From Ceratodon purpureus (taxonomy: Eukaryota > Streptophyta > Bryopsida > Pseudoditrichales > Ditrichaceae), in NCBI GenBank assembly GCA_014871385.1, contig CM026422.1, positions 19,462,596 through 19,526,595 on the forward strand: DNA of 64,000 nucleotides, given 5' to 3'. Below, one piece after another: positions 36,372 to 47,299 of this stretch. The notes below the pieces were generated by a model. It was not told the DNA's origin, did not search any database, and saw only the letters and a program-made list of their open reading frames with translations. A program made the position numbers and the translations under genes. Numbering within the stretch: the first letter of the stretch is position 1; each line of letters starts with the position of its first letter.

Positions 36372-36930
36372 TGGATGTCCTCCGTGGTTGAGGTCCAAGG
36401 ATGTCTGTAGTGGCTGATAACCGGCTAGGGATATCTAGTGGATGTCAGGGTTCGGGGGCTGTGATGATACTTAGGGGTTCGGTGTATCTACCGTGAATAG
36501 AATTAGGATTATTTTGTTTAGAGAGTCTGTTGAACTTTGCAAATTAAAAGAAAAATTAGAGGTATATTTAAAGAACTTAATTTTAAGACATCACTAATGT
36601 AATACCATATGGACCATAATCGTATACTTTTTTTGTAATGGAAATGGATATTATTTACTGCTCAATATTGTTTTATCAAAATTAAATCGATTGTTAAAAC
36701 AATGGTTAAAGGAGAAGGTATTACGTTTAACACATCACAGAAAATAACATAAATTAAATATTTATATATACACGCATAATACTAACTTACTACTTTAGAA
36801 AGATATGTACTGATATATACTAGAAACGCCACACAAAGGTTCATTTAAACAAGATATTTACATTAAGGAATTTTGAAATCTCAAGATTTAACTACGTAAG
36901 AAACGAAGACGCTGAAGAGGCCTGTGGGTG
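36372..36930. other. No gene seen
   Basis: AT-rich interval without an open frame of note. Confidence 0.4.
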
Positions 36931-37014
36931 AACCCCGGCGGTTACACTAATGAGCCCAAAACTTCAGAAAAATCCGTCAGATGGATTCTGAGCTCTGCGA
37001 GAGCTGCCGGGGTG
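36931..37014. repeat. CCCCGGCGGTT hairpin element, copy 1
   Basis: AACCCCGGCGGTT at the left and GCTGCCGGGGT at the right form inverted arms. Between them is AATCCGTCAGATGGATT, a variant of the element's palindromic word. Its structure matches the copies at 41245-41328 and 43158-43241. Confidence 0.65.
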
Positions 37015-37984
37015 GGGGCTGGGTGCTGCTCGGAAGGTGCTTTTGAACGGTCTGAAACTTGTGAACGTTAGTTGACTTATGAACGGGGTCCTGCGATAGG
37101 AGACATATGATCGGGGTCATACAGGTGACTAACTATTTACAGAACGTTCTCGTTAAATTATAGAACAAATATCCGAAGTGATACTTTTACAATATTCAGT
37201 ACAAGGTAATAGATTTCATAATAAGTTTAAACCATAAATAGCAAAAGGAATTTGTGAACTCATTGTGGAAAGAACGTTAATACAATATAAAGTAGAAAAT
37301 TAAAAATGAATAATTAAATAAAAAAAAACAGTCAATAAGAATTTAAGAAAAATGAAAGTTCTGATAAATATATTAGGAATAGAGGTATTAGGGTTGTGTA
37401 TGCTATAAGCCATCACTATGAGCACACCTGAAAAAGATTTTTTTAATCTTCCAAAATTACTAAGAGGATTCATATCTATAAGGCTAGTTAGAATATTCAT
37501 ATTTTCCGTCTATTAGTAATATTATTTAATCTGAATTACAGAATCAAATGAAATAAAATGACATGAAATGCATAATGTCTTTTTATATGAAGAGAATTGT
37601 GGAATAGATGTATTATTACAGGTTTAAACCAGAAAAAACTGAAATGAATTTGTAAATTCAATGTGGATAGATTGTAAGTAATATATGAAGTAAAAAAAAA
37701 GGAAATACAAAAATAAAAATAAAAAAGAAATAATTTATTAGAGTAATTATCGCAAGGAAAATATAATAGACAGAGTGGTATTAGGGTTAAGCATGGCGTA
37801 CGCCACCACCATTGGCACACTTTATATGACTTACTCTACCTTCCATGATTAATTACAGTATTCATATTTTCAAACGCGGACTAATAGAGTTTTGAGTACA
37901 ATCATAAAATAAGAGGTATCAAAATCATTTAAAATGGAAAACAAATAATACTTTTAGTAATAATGCCTCTATTTTATTAAAATT
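37015..37984. other. AT-rich interval, no gene seen
   Basis: Very AT-rich; open frames are short and composed of AT-rich codons. It probably includes the 3' flank of the minus-strand gene that follows. Confidence 0.4.
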
Positions 37985-39016
37985 TTAAAGTTCCAAGTGC
38001 TCCTGTTTTGGACGCTTTTGTGGTTGATCTTCATTGTCAGGGTCTCTTGTCCGCTTCCGTATTGGAACCCAGTCGTATCGTTTTTCCCAAATTGATGCCG
38101 TTTGTCCGCATCCAACTCGGTCCAGCCATATCCCTTCATTATCTGCTTTCCATGCGCAATCTATACAGTCGATAGGCATTGAAACGTGGTTCACTAGAGG
38201 AGGTTTCCATATTTTAACATCCCTACGATATGCCATACTCCCCAGGTCTTTAAATTTGCATATCCAAGGCGAACTGAGTAAACGCTCGTCGGTGCGTGGA
38301 TTTAAGGATATGTAAAAAAATCGTTCGGAAATGTGTGCTTGAAGTCGTCCTGGAATAATCACAGTATTCATTGGGGCATCCATAACTCCAAATGTAAGCA
38401 GTAATTCATCATCGAGATCATTGAAAATAGACACTCTATACTCCTTTAGAAATTCGTGGTGGTCCTCGTCCTCCTTCCATTGCTTAAAAAGCTTGTACTG
38501 ATGTCTACCGCTAAAAGGATGGAACTGAGAAACATACAGACCATCTTGTTCAATATTCCATCGACACAAATATGTATCAGGGCTGGGACCTTGTTCACAG
38601 ATTGGACAGTTGTCATCGTTGAAATTTGCATCTTCGTGCCGCATAAGACGAGCATGTGGATGCTCCCAGATGCACATGTAATTAATCTCATATTTTTTGG
38701 CACAGTTCCATTCGCGGATTTCGTATTCAAAATCGCAAAACAAATTATCTTCAAAATCGAGAAGACCGCGGCCTACTTCGACAGATTTATGAGCTTTGAT
38801 TTGATCAAAGACGACATTTTGCTTTATTGGCACACCACGTTCATATTGCTTTTCGAAGCAATCTAGCCATACCTTCTTGTGCATATTATTTGTAATTTCA
38901 ACTGGTGACAATACATTCTGTATAATTTCCTCATCAAATGATCGTACTTGTCGGAAAGTTGTCAAAATTAAGTAATACAACAGTGAAAAAATGGGTTTAA
39001 GTCTATGATATTCCAT
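37985..39016 (-). CDS. Unknown MULE cargo protein 3 (343 residues)
   Basis: Single open frame from ATG 39016 to the stop at 37985. The N-terminus is hydrophobic (FSLLYYLILTTF) and might be a membrane or signal segment, or part of an unspliced leader. The body is rich in Trp, Cys and aromatic residues, with CPICEQG and a repeated Trp/Asp pattern (IDCIDCAWKADNEGIWLDRVGCGQT). The end is strongly basic (VPIRKRTRD, QKRPKQEH), which looks like a nuclear localisation signal. No known family is recognised. Codon composition is AT-rich compared with the ParB-methyltransferase gene. The lack of stops over 1 kb in AT-rich DNA supports a real gene. Confidence 0.7.
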   Translation of the reverse strand: MEYHRLKPIFSLLYYLILTTFRQVRSFDEEIIQNVLSPVEITNNMHKKVWLDCFEKQYERGVPIKQNVVFDQIKAHKSVEVGRGLLDFEDNLFCDFEYEIREWNCAKKYEINYMCIWEHPHARLMRHEDANFNDDNCPICEQGPSPDTYLCRWNIEQDGLYVSQFHPFSGRHQYKLFKQWKEDEDHHEFLKEYRVSIFNDLDDELLLTFGVMDAPMNTVIIPGRLQAHISERFFYISLNPRTDERLLSSPWICKFKDLGSMAYRRDVKIWKPPLVNHVSMPIDCIDCAWKADNEGIWLDRVGCGQTASIWEKRYDWVPIRKRTRDPDNEDQPQKRPKQEHLEL

Positions 39017-39890
39017 GCTATAAAATAAATGTGAAATTTGATCGAATTCTAATTGAAGATTAGGAGCTTTTGAAGAAAGACTACAGAGCTTTAATTTTTG
39101 AAATATTGAAAAAACTTGTTGTGCATTGTGCCCATCCTTTCATATCACTCTCGATACCTTTTCAGTAGCAGTTATACCCTTTGAATATAGAGAACGGTTT
39201 AACATAGCAGTTATTTTATTCAAAGATATCCAGTACTTATCACATACATTTCCAATATCCAATTGCTGGCCGCGAACACTTGCAGTTAATGCTCGTATTT
39301 AAAAACTTATAATATTAATTCATGCGACTGTACTTATGAAATCGGAGGAATAAGAATGATAAGAGAAGTATTACTTGAATTGTTTGGAATGAAGGTGTGG
39401 CAGCGGTGAACAGTATTAAAAAAATGATTTAAATTTCCGAATTAAGACCCTTGCTGTTGAAGAATTTATATAAAGTTGAAACTATAAAAAGTAAAATAGA
39501 TTCATAAACAACATGTGGAAAGTGCGTGAATAGTAAATTCGAATGAGGAAATTTCAATGAAAGTGTTAAACAGTAAGAGTCATGTTATAAAAAAAAAACT
39601 AACAAAAATTGTTATAAAAAGAAATCGTTTGGTTGCGGACACTTTTCTTCCGCTTTTGCCGTTAGGGGTTAAGGATAAATTCTTGATGCTGATTGAAGGA
39701 AAATATTGATCGTCAGTCAAAGATAATTGTGCTTGTTTCAAAAGTATGCAAATATATTATACAACCCGATATCTTGTTTTTACAAAAATCCACTGTTTAA
39801 AGGGATCGACTGGTTATACAGAAGCATCAGCCTAGAGAGCCGAGAATATGGTTTGCCGCATAGAACACCTACAGCTACAGAAGCACAAAT
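39017..39890. other. No gene seen; includes a stray TIR-like segment
   Basis: AT-rich. At 39393-39413 the sequence AGGTGTGGCAGCGGTGAACAG matches the first part of the giant MULE's inverted repeat, in left-end orientation. Confidence 0.5.
39393..39413 (+). repeat. Isolated MULE terminal-repeat-like segment
   Basis: GTGTGGCAGCGGTGAACAG differs from the left end's GTGTGGCAGCGGCGAGCAG at only two positions. No matching right end was found nearby. Confidence 0.55.
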
Positions 39891-40421
39891 CTACTTATCC
39901 GAATCTTCGTCATCGTCGCTTAAGAGTACGACGGGGTTCTCAGGACTATCTACCTCGTCGTAAACACACTCTGCCGCGTACTCAAGACAATCGGAGTCCT
40001 CGTCCTCAGATACATAGCCACTCGGGTAGTAGTCACGCCCGTCGCCGCCACCTGCAACGTCATCCATCCACTTCTGGACCCACTCGGGGAGACCATCCTC
40101 AGAACTTTTCACTTCAAAACAAATTGAGCGCCCGTGACCTTGCACACACATGACGTGCATAGTGTCTCTGGTTGCAGGGAGAGAGTCGCCGCACTGGTCA
40201 ACGCGCTCCTCGGATGGCATCGGAAACAAACTCCTCGGGACCGGGATCTTGAGCGCAGGTGGACTTGATAAGCTGGGACAGGTGCAAGCACCGGGAAAAG
40301 GGCAAGTCTTGCAGACCTCCGCAGAGCTTGGGAGAGGGATTGGAGTTGCGGAGCAGGTGCATGCAGTCCCATCTATGCACGTCTTGCAAGGCTCCTCGGC
40401 GGTGGGAGGGGAGTGTGCCAT
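39891..40421 (-). CDS. Cys-motif protein B (paralog of the protein at 34.8-35.2 kb)
   Basis: 176 residues from ATG 40421. Two Cys clusters near the N-terminus (CKTCIDGTACTC and CKTCPFPGACTC), then VMCVQGHGRSICFEV, WVQKWM and an acidic tail ending LLSDDDEDSDK. Protein A has one Cys cluster and the same following blocks, so B has an internal duplication of the cluster or A has lost one. Metal binding is inferred. The function is unknown. Confidence 0.65.
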   Translation of the reverse strand: MAHSPPTAEEPCKTCIDGTACTCSATPIPLPSSAEVCKTCPFPGACTCPSLSSPPALKIPVPRSLFPMPSEERVDQCGDSLPATRDTMHVMCVQGHGRSICFEVKSSEDGLPEWVQKWMDDVAGGGDGRDYYPSGYVSEDEDSDCLEYAAECVYDEVDSPENPVVLLSDDDEDSDK

Positions 40422-40715
40422 CTGATAAGAGCAATTGACATATCTTTGTTAGCATAACTAAAGAACAACGATAGAATGAATCTTAAGCAATGCCGAGAGT
40501 ATGAAAATAAGCAATAGGTGATTGAGTGTAATATGATATCACTATTTACCTTCACTGATCGAACGGTATTGATGATGCAACGCTACAAGTTTCGAAAACG
40601 CCTGAAACACCAGTGTCAGCCACCAAGTTAGACCAGTTGCAACAATCACATTTTAGAGACTAAAGAAACCTTGACAAAGAAAATCAGCCGCACGCCTTCT
40701 ATCCCATCCTATCCC

Positions 40716-41035
40716 CATTCGGCCCGCACTCATCCCTCACCCACCTCCCCTCTCATTCTTCACCCCCTCTATCATCTCTCACCCCATTCGGCCCGCCCTC
40801 ACCCCTCATCCACCTCTCCTCTATCATCTCTCACCCCATTCGGCCCGCCCTCACCCCTCATCCACCTCTCCTCTATCAACTCTCACCCCATTCGGCCCGC
40901 CCTCACCCCTCACCATCCTCACCGCTATCAACTCAATTCTTCCCCTTTCGTCCCGCCCTCACCCTCAACCCACCTCCCCTTTCTTTCCTAACCCCCTCTA
41001 TCAACTCACACCCCATTCGGCCCGCATCTCAGGAG
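40716..41035. repeat. 52-bp tandem repeat, pyrimidine-rich
   Basis: About five to six copies of a unit beginning CCATTCGGCCCGCCCTCACC, spaced near 52 bp in the best-conserved part (40785, 40837, 40889), with degraded edges. It lies upstream of Cys-motif gene B. Confidence 0.85.
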
Positions 41036-41244
41036 AAAGAAGAGAAGATGAAGAAACGCACCTTAGGAGTTCGAAGAGAAGATGAAGATCAATGGAAACA
41101 TATGATGCTTAAATAGGTAGATTGTCGGCCAGAAATGGCGGCGCGGGCGGCGGCTAGGTCAAAGGATTGAATGGCGGCGCTGGCGGCGGTGGATTCCAGG
41201 TCAGGGCAAGCGACAACGGGTGCGGAAGCTCGGTTGGAGGTGGT

Positions 41245-41328
41245 AACCCCGGCGGTATTGGCAACGGGCCATAGACACTTGACAAATCCGACAGATGGAT
41301 TTCGCAAAAGGCGAAGGCCACCGGGGTC
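41245..41328. repeat. CCCCGGCGGT hairpin element, copy 2
   Basis: AACCCCGGCGGT and CCACCGGGGTC form inverted arms around AAATCCGACAGATGGATTT, which is itself an inverted repeat of AAATCC around GACAGAT. Confidence 0.7.
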
Positions 41329-41339
41329 ACCAGATAGGG

Positions 41340-41720
41340 TCTCATGAGAGGGTATCGGGTGAGGGTCTCATGAGAGGGTATCAGGTGAGGGTCTCGAGTT
41401 CGGGTGCGGGTCTCGGGTGAGGGTGAGGGTCTTGGGTGAGGGTCTCGAGTTCGAGTGCGGGTCTCGGGTGAGGGTGAGGGTCTTGGGTGAGGGTGATGGT
41501 CTCGGGTTCGGGTGAGGGTTCGGGTGAGAGTGATGGTGAGGGTTCGGGTGAGGTAGACGGTGGCGGTTAGGGTGAGGGTAAGGGTGAGGAAGGAGTGAGG
41601 GTGAGGGTGAAGCGGAGTGCTTTCGCGGTATCATGCTGTGCGGGTGAGGGTGAGGGTGAGGGTGAGGGTGAGGAAGGGTGAGGGTAAGGGTGAGGAAGGG
41701 TGAGGGTGAGTGCGGAGCTT
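41340..41720. repeat. GGGTGA-type G-rich simple repeat
   Basis: Imperfect runs of GGGTGAGGGT, GGGTCTCGGG and similar, all with G on the plus strand. It lies between the hairpin copy 2 and the gene at 41806. Potential for G-quadruplex formation is inference. Confidence 0.85.
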
Positions 41721-41805
41721 TAAAGCGCGAGTGCTTTCGGGTATCATGCTGACATTAGAAGTTAGTTATTGAAAAGTACGTAATTGCCAAGCAATCTTTG
41801 TTAGG

Positions 41806-42288
41806 ATGTCGACGGCCTTGTCACGACGATCTAAGCTCCGTCGTGTTGAACTTATTCGACGTTTTAAGCGGCAGATCGCCAAAGCCTCTTTGTACCTAGC
41901 TTCAGCTGATTTCTCAGCAGATGGGTCGGTTCTAATGCCCTTCCGAAAATATGCCTGCGATGGTGAGGACATAAGGGTTGACCAGGAGGTCCGAAGACTT
42001 GAGTCAATTCTTGTGGAGCACGAGCGCACCGAGCTTCGAATGGAGATGGCAGGTCTTACGAAGACAGTAGACATCTCAAATGGCCCAGAAGAGTATATGA
42101 GTATGATGGACGAGGTCTTTGACATTCTAATTTTGCCTGGTTGTGTTCCCCCACGAGATTTATTTCAGGTTGTTACTGGGCTCAGGCTCATCCCTGATGA
42201 AGAAGTATGTAAGTGTCGCGAATCAGAGGCCATCCAGAAGGAGTATTTTGACATTAATCTCGGTGCTTGGGTAGTGGAATTGTTGTAA
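41806..42288 (+). CDS. Unknown MULE cargo protein 4 (160 residues)
   Basis: From ATG 41806. The N-terminus is strongly basic and helical (RRSKLRRVELIRRFKRQIAKASLYL); the middle is a charged helix (DQEVRRLESILVEHERTELRMEMAGL); the C-terminus is hydrophobic and acidic and ends GAWVVELL. No family is recognised. The basic helix could bind nucleic acid, which is inference only. Confidence 0.6.
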   Translation: MSTALSRRSKLRRVELIRRFKRQIAKASLYLASADFSADGSVLMPFRKYACDGEDIRVDQEVRRLESILVEHERTELRMEMAGLTKTVDISNGPEEYMSMMDEVFDILILPGCVPPRDLFQVVTGLRLIPDEEVCKCRESEAIQKEYFDINLGAWVVELL

Positions 42289-43157
42289 TGTATTGGGTGT
42301 TCTCAGCAGTAGAATTAGCACAATGTGTTCAGCACATTGGAGGCGATGTACAATAAGTCCTCTGTTAATAGACTATGTACATGGAGTTTGGAATGAAGTA
42401 CAAGTAAACATGCGTACAATGGAATTTCATCTATTTATATGATACCCATTCTCTGAGTTATCAGATTCTTGCATATGAGTTATACGGGTAAATTTGCACT
42501 ACGGTGCATCCTGTTTATTTAAGTAGTTAAGTATGTCCTTGCATCGAAGAATATTTGAATATAAGACCGATTAAAGCAAACAATAAGCAGCTGATACCAA
42601 GACTTGAAAGATGAAACAAGACTTGAAACATTATAACATGAATCATATATTATAGGCATCAAAAAATGAACGATATAAATGGTAAAAAGATGAAAGAACA
42701 TTAAAATGATGAGAGAGAAATTCATTTGACGATTAAGCAATTAATAGAATGAATGTATGAAAGAATGATAAAGGTAAGTCAGAGAAAAAAGATATTCAAA
42801 AACGACTGATTAAAATGCATATTAGAAGGAGAATGGTCAAATGCAGGAATTATTGAATAGAAGAAAAATGCATATAAGAAGGACGGCAAGGTTGAATCAG
42901 AAATATAAACCATCATTGATTCAATGATTTGAAGGTTCAATTCATGAATTCAATAGTTTGGAAATATATAATCAAATGGATTTTGTTTATGTAAGGCTAC
43001 CTTTGATAATTAATGAAGAAAATATATAGAAGTGAAACGGATAAAAGAATGAGAGATTGATCGGATGAGCAGCAAAATAATGTAAGATCAATTGCTATAG
43101 AAACCACGTGCCGAACCGCGCAGGAAAAACCAAGTGCCAAACCAAGGTAGGGTGATC
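42289..43157. other. No gene seen
   Basis: AT-rich interval between cargo gene 4 and hairpin copy 3. Only short AT-rich frames. Confidence 0.4.
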
Positions 43158-43241
43158 GACCCCGGCGGTTCTTCGAGCAAGCCGAGAGCAACTGACGGAT
43201 CCGACACATGATTTTTGAGCTCCAAGAAAACCACCGGGGTC
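43158..43241. repeat. CCCCGGCGGTT hairpin element, copy 3
   Basis: GACCCCGGCGGTT and AACCACCGGGGTC are 13-bp arms with one mismatch. The centre contains TGACGGATCCGACAC, the palindromic word of the element. The best preserved of the three copies. Confidence 0.75.
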
Positions 43242-46200
43242 GGTGGTAGGTGTAGCCCGGTTGTAGGATAACGACTTGCGGCTATGGGCGTAGATTCGAC
43301 TTGTTACAGTCGATTGAAAATGCAAGAGAGAGATAACTTACTATTGGAGATAGTAGAAACAGATTACCATAACAATATGATATAGTGTCCCAAAAAATTA
43401 ATAACAAAAACGGAATATTAGCATATAAACAAATAAGATTAAGTCAGCTATATCATTACTGGCATCAATTTGGAACAAAAAAAGACGGTTTAATAATGGA
43501 GTATCTAATTATTGCAATATGGGACAGAGTTCATTCAAAACAGTAACTATTAAGTATATTAATAAAATAGGCCGTATTGTTGAAATGAAAAACTGTATAA
43601 TAGAAAATCCGTAGTACATAAGGAATAACTGGAATTCCAAAAATTCATTTACATGTAAAACTACGATCACTCCGGATCAACTAAAATGCTATGAGTAACA
43701 ACTTCGGCTTCAATGTCCACAAAGTTTAGTACTCGACCATCGTATTTTCTACGAGTAAAATTCTTCATTGTGGGAGACTCCAAATTTGATTGAAATTGAG
43801 CCCCCAGCTCGGCATACTCTGGAAGCCGTAGCATGTCAGGTGATAGTGCAATCTTCTTGATGCACTCGTTAATTATCCCCCCAAAACGCGGACTTAGCGG
43901 CCTGCAATCACAACCGTATCAGAAAACAGATTCATATTGTACAAATATCCATGTCAGTTCAAAATGTCTCATTTAAAAAATGTTCATTGGAATACTCACT
44001 TACTCGTCGTCGCTTTCCTCGGTCATCATGGCGATGAATTTATTCACCGGCTTAGGAGTGGCCACCACGTCTTTTTCGATCATTGGCTTCATCTGTACAT
44101 GAGATGCATCCGCCTTTGGTAGAGGCAGTGGCGGCAGGGCCAACTTCTTAAGGACTTCTGTATACAGCTCCTGATCATCCTCAAGCGCGACTATGTTCCG
44201 TCCTGACTGCCGGCATGCTTTGATTGATGCACCTGATACAATTGAGTGCCTCTTTGTTAGATTTTAGTAGTTTCGAATTCCAAAAAAAAGGCCTTGTTCA
44301 TAGTTACCTCGCATGTGCAAAAACGACGAGACTTACCCGTTCCGGCGCCGATATCGACGACGACGTCACCAGGGTCGGTGGTGGCTCTGATTAAGCTCTC
44401 GATGAACAGCACGTCTTTCTCCCTCGCTCCTCGCCATGGCACCTCCTTGCGCATCGTCTGTTGCTCCAGCGTAACCCAATTTAGGATGACATCACGGTCA
44501 ACGATGTCGATGCTCTTTTTCTTGTAATCCTCGGGTGTCGGTCTGAAGTCAAAGCTGTTATTCGAGGATAATGTAAGAAGTTGCACCTTAAAGAAGCATG
44601 TTGTCATGCCGCTTATTTTCGCGGAGCGAAGAAGCAATCTATTGATGCCTGTCCACGACCTCTCAGACTTCAATTCAACCACTTGATGAAAATCACGAAT
44701 CTCGTCCTCTATTTCGCCATTGTCATCCGGATGGATAATGATCACACACCCCTGGTCTTGGAGAACGAGCTTAACAAAGCCAAAGACGGCTGCAAGGTAA
44801 TTGTCGCCTCTGCTGTTCCAATCTGGAATCTCGTCCTCATCGGATATACCAGGGACCGGCAGACCCTCCGGAATATCAATGATAATGAGATCTGCCAATC
44901 CACCCCCCCCGAACACTCTTCCCGTCCTTCATCCGGACCCGTTCCGGGGTGACGCTCCGAATCCACTGGACCATATCGTTGAAAGCCTTTGGCATGCTTT
45001 TCAACCTCATTCTAGGATTTGCCTTCTGCCACTCAGTTATTGATTCATTCAGAATCAACTCATGAACAGGGCATCTTGCTTGAGGTGCGCTGACGTCTGG
45101 CTTCTCAGCATGTCCAATCCTTGGAGAGAATGTCCCATTCTCCGCACCATTCGGCTCAACAGTCGCTGGGTCCGACTTCTTCCCCCTGCTCCTCTTCTTC
45201 ACTGGTTCCTGGTGGGACTCCTTCGATGCCGACTTCGCTCCCCTCTTCCGTTTCTTAGTGTTCGCATCCCCCGCACCAGTGGATGTCGAAACGACTTGTG
45301 TATCCTGTTCTGGCTCTGCATCCTGAGCAGGAAGTGCTTCATCTGAAATATCATGGGTGTCGTCATCCCCATCTTTCCTCTTGGTAAACATCTCCCTTAC
45401 AGCCTTCTCCTCAGCAGTTACAAATGACTTTGGGCACTCGATATACCAGCAGCACTCAATCAGATGGTTCAAATTGAACATCTTCCGCTGGTTGGTTGTG
45501 AAGATGAACTCGGAATTCGATGTCTCCGTCCAGCTGAACCACGGAGGTGGTATACTCTTTACCACACCAGCTGGGATGAGCTCCCGCTTAAAGTACCGAT
45601 ACAGACATCGCTTCCAAGCCATGTCAGTCCCTGGTTGGGAATTGAATGGTTGCGACTTCGAATACACATTAGCTCCCGTGAAGAACGACAAGTATGCCTT
45701 CTCCCATAGGAGCACACGCCACTTCTCGATGTACTCGGCCATAGGAGTGCGCTTCGAGTTGACGTCTTCCTCTGAATCGGAACTGGTTGCCAACCAGTTG
45801 AGGCACTCTTTCTCGACTTCGTCTTCCAACTGATACAAAACCATCTAAAGAGGACGCCATCGGCTATAACCTCGAATCCGTGTAACAACCCAGAGTTCTA
45901 GAAATAATGAAATAAACTTACGTTTGCCCAAAATGCAGCTTTTGTAATCCAGGGGTTAAGCACTTCAATTGAGCAAGGTGATGGTGGAAACTTCAATGTT
46001 TTCCTTGAACTCGCCGACCCATTCCACCATCTCAGCCATTTCGCTTTTGTTTTGGCCGACACCTCAGATGTTCAATTGCTTGGAGCTTGTCGATGGTCAT
46101 CTCAACCTTTGTTTGGTGCCGATCATAATGTCTTTTGATCTGAAAATCAACAGCATCCCAAGTAATCAGACTAGTGAAGATTAGAATCTGAGAGACATCA

Positions 46201-46360
46201 TTGCATCGAATACCAAATTTCCTCATAACCGAGCATTAACTATCTATGTAAAATCATCATTTCTGTCATAGAAAGTGTGTTAGATCACCGCTAAAGGGTC
46301 CAACAGCTGATCTGTCATACGAATGCAACACAGTACCATGTAAAGAATACGATATAGATT

Positions 46361-47160
46361 TCATCTATCGGATAAGACAGATGATTTATCAATGCTAAGT
46401 TTCCGAGGTACCTTGGGGTATTCGAAACATAAAAATCATGTAATGGATTTCAGAGAATATTTCTTCAGTCATATAGTCCACAATACCTAGCTAGGTGAAC
46501 ACAAAATAATTCTCTGTCGGATTTCAGAGATGATTTTTGATCGCCAACTTGACAAGGTACCTTGCGGAAGTCGACACATCAATATCGCCTGTCGGATTTT
46601 TGAGATTATTTCATGTCTCCAAGTTTCCAAGGTATCTAGGTAGATTGACACAAATAAACCATCTGTCATAGGTTTTAGATTGTTTACGATATCTAATTTC
46701 CTGACGTACCTTGAGGAATTGGCCACATTGAATTCAACAGTCTAATTTCAGAGATTATTTCTACTGTCTTACTTCCCACAGTACCAAGGTAATTGACACA
46801 ATCAAAACCATATGTCGGATTTCAGAGCTAATCTAAATTCTCCAACTTGACAGAGTACCCTGCGGTAATAGACACATTAAAATCATCTGACACATTTTAG
46901 AGATTACTTCTTCGGACAAACATTCCAGAGTACCCAGGTAAATGGAAACAATAAAATCATCTGTCGGATTTCTAAACTTGTTTGCTATCACCAACTTGAC
47001 AAGGTACCTTGAGATGATTGACACTCGAAAACCATCTGTCGGATTCTAGAGATATTTTCTTGCGACTAGTTTCCCAGAGTACCTAGGTAAATGTACACAG
47101 AAAAACCATCTGTCGGATTCTAAAGATGATTTCTCGACTCAAACATTCCAGGGTACTTCG
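46361..47160. repeat. 74-bp satellite, older diverged part
   Basis: About ten units with the word ATCTGTCGGATTT and its variants recurring every 72-77 bp (about 46514, 46591, 46666, 46813, 46961, 47035, 47108). Alternate units carry either GACAAGGTACCTTG or AGAGTACCTAGGTAAAT, so the array is organised as ~148-bp dimers. It lies in the intron of the ParB-methyltransferase gene. Confidence 0.85.
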
Positions 47161-47299
47161 GTATTTTTCGCATTTTGAGGCACATTTTCCTTAAAATTAC
47201 TAAAAAAACACATCTTAAGGCAAATAATTGATCCAAATCATCTAAACGTATGTAAAATCTCTGTGATACCTTGCTACCATGAGTGTTATAAATCGATCT

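Noticed and set aside
41340..41720. Telomere-like G-rich repeat
   Set aside because: The unit is GGGTGA-like and irregular, not the plant TTTAGGG, and it lies inside a transposon.
46032..46226. Extra minus-strand exon of the ParB gene (IKRHYDRHQTKVEMTIDKL)
   Set aside because: Joining it to the next exon in the required phase brings in a stop; the acceptor at 46063 fits instead.
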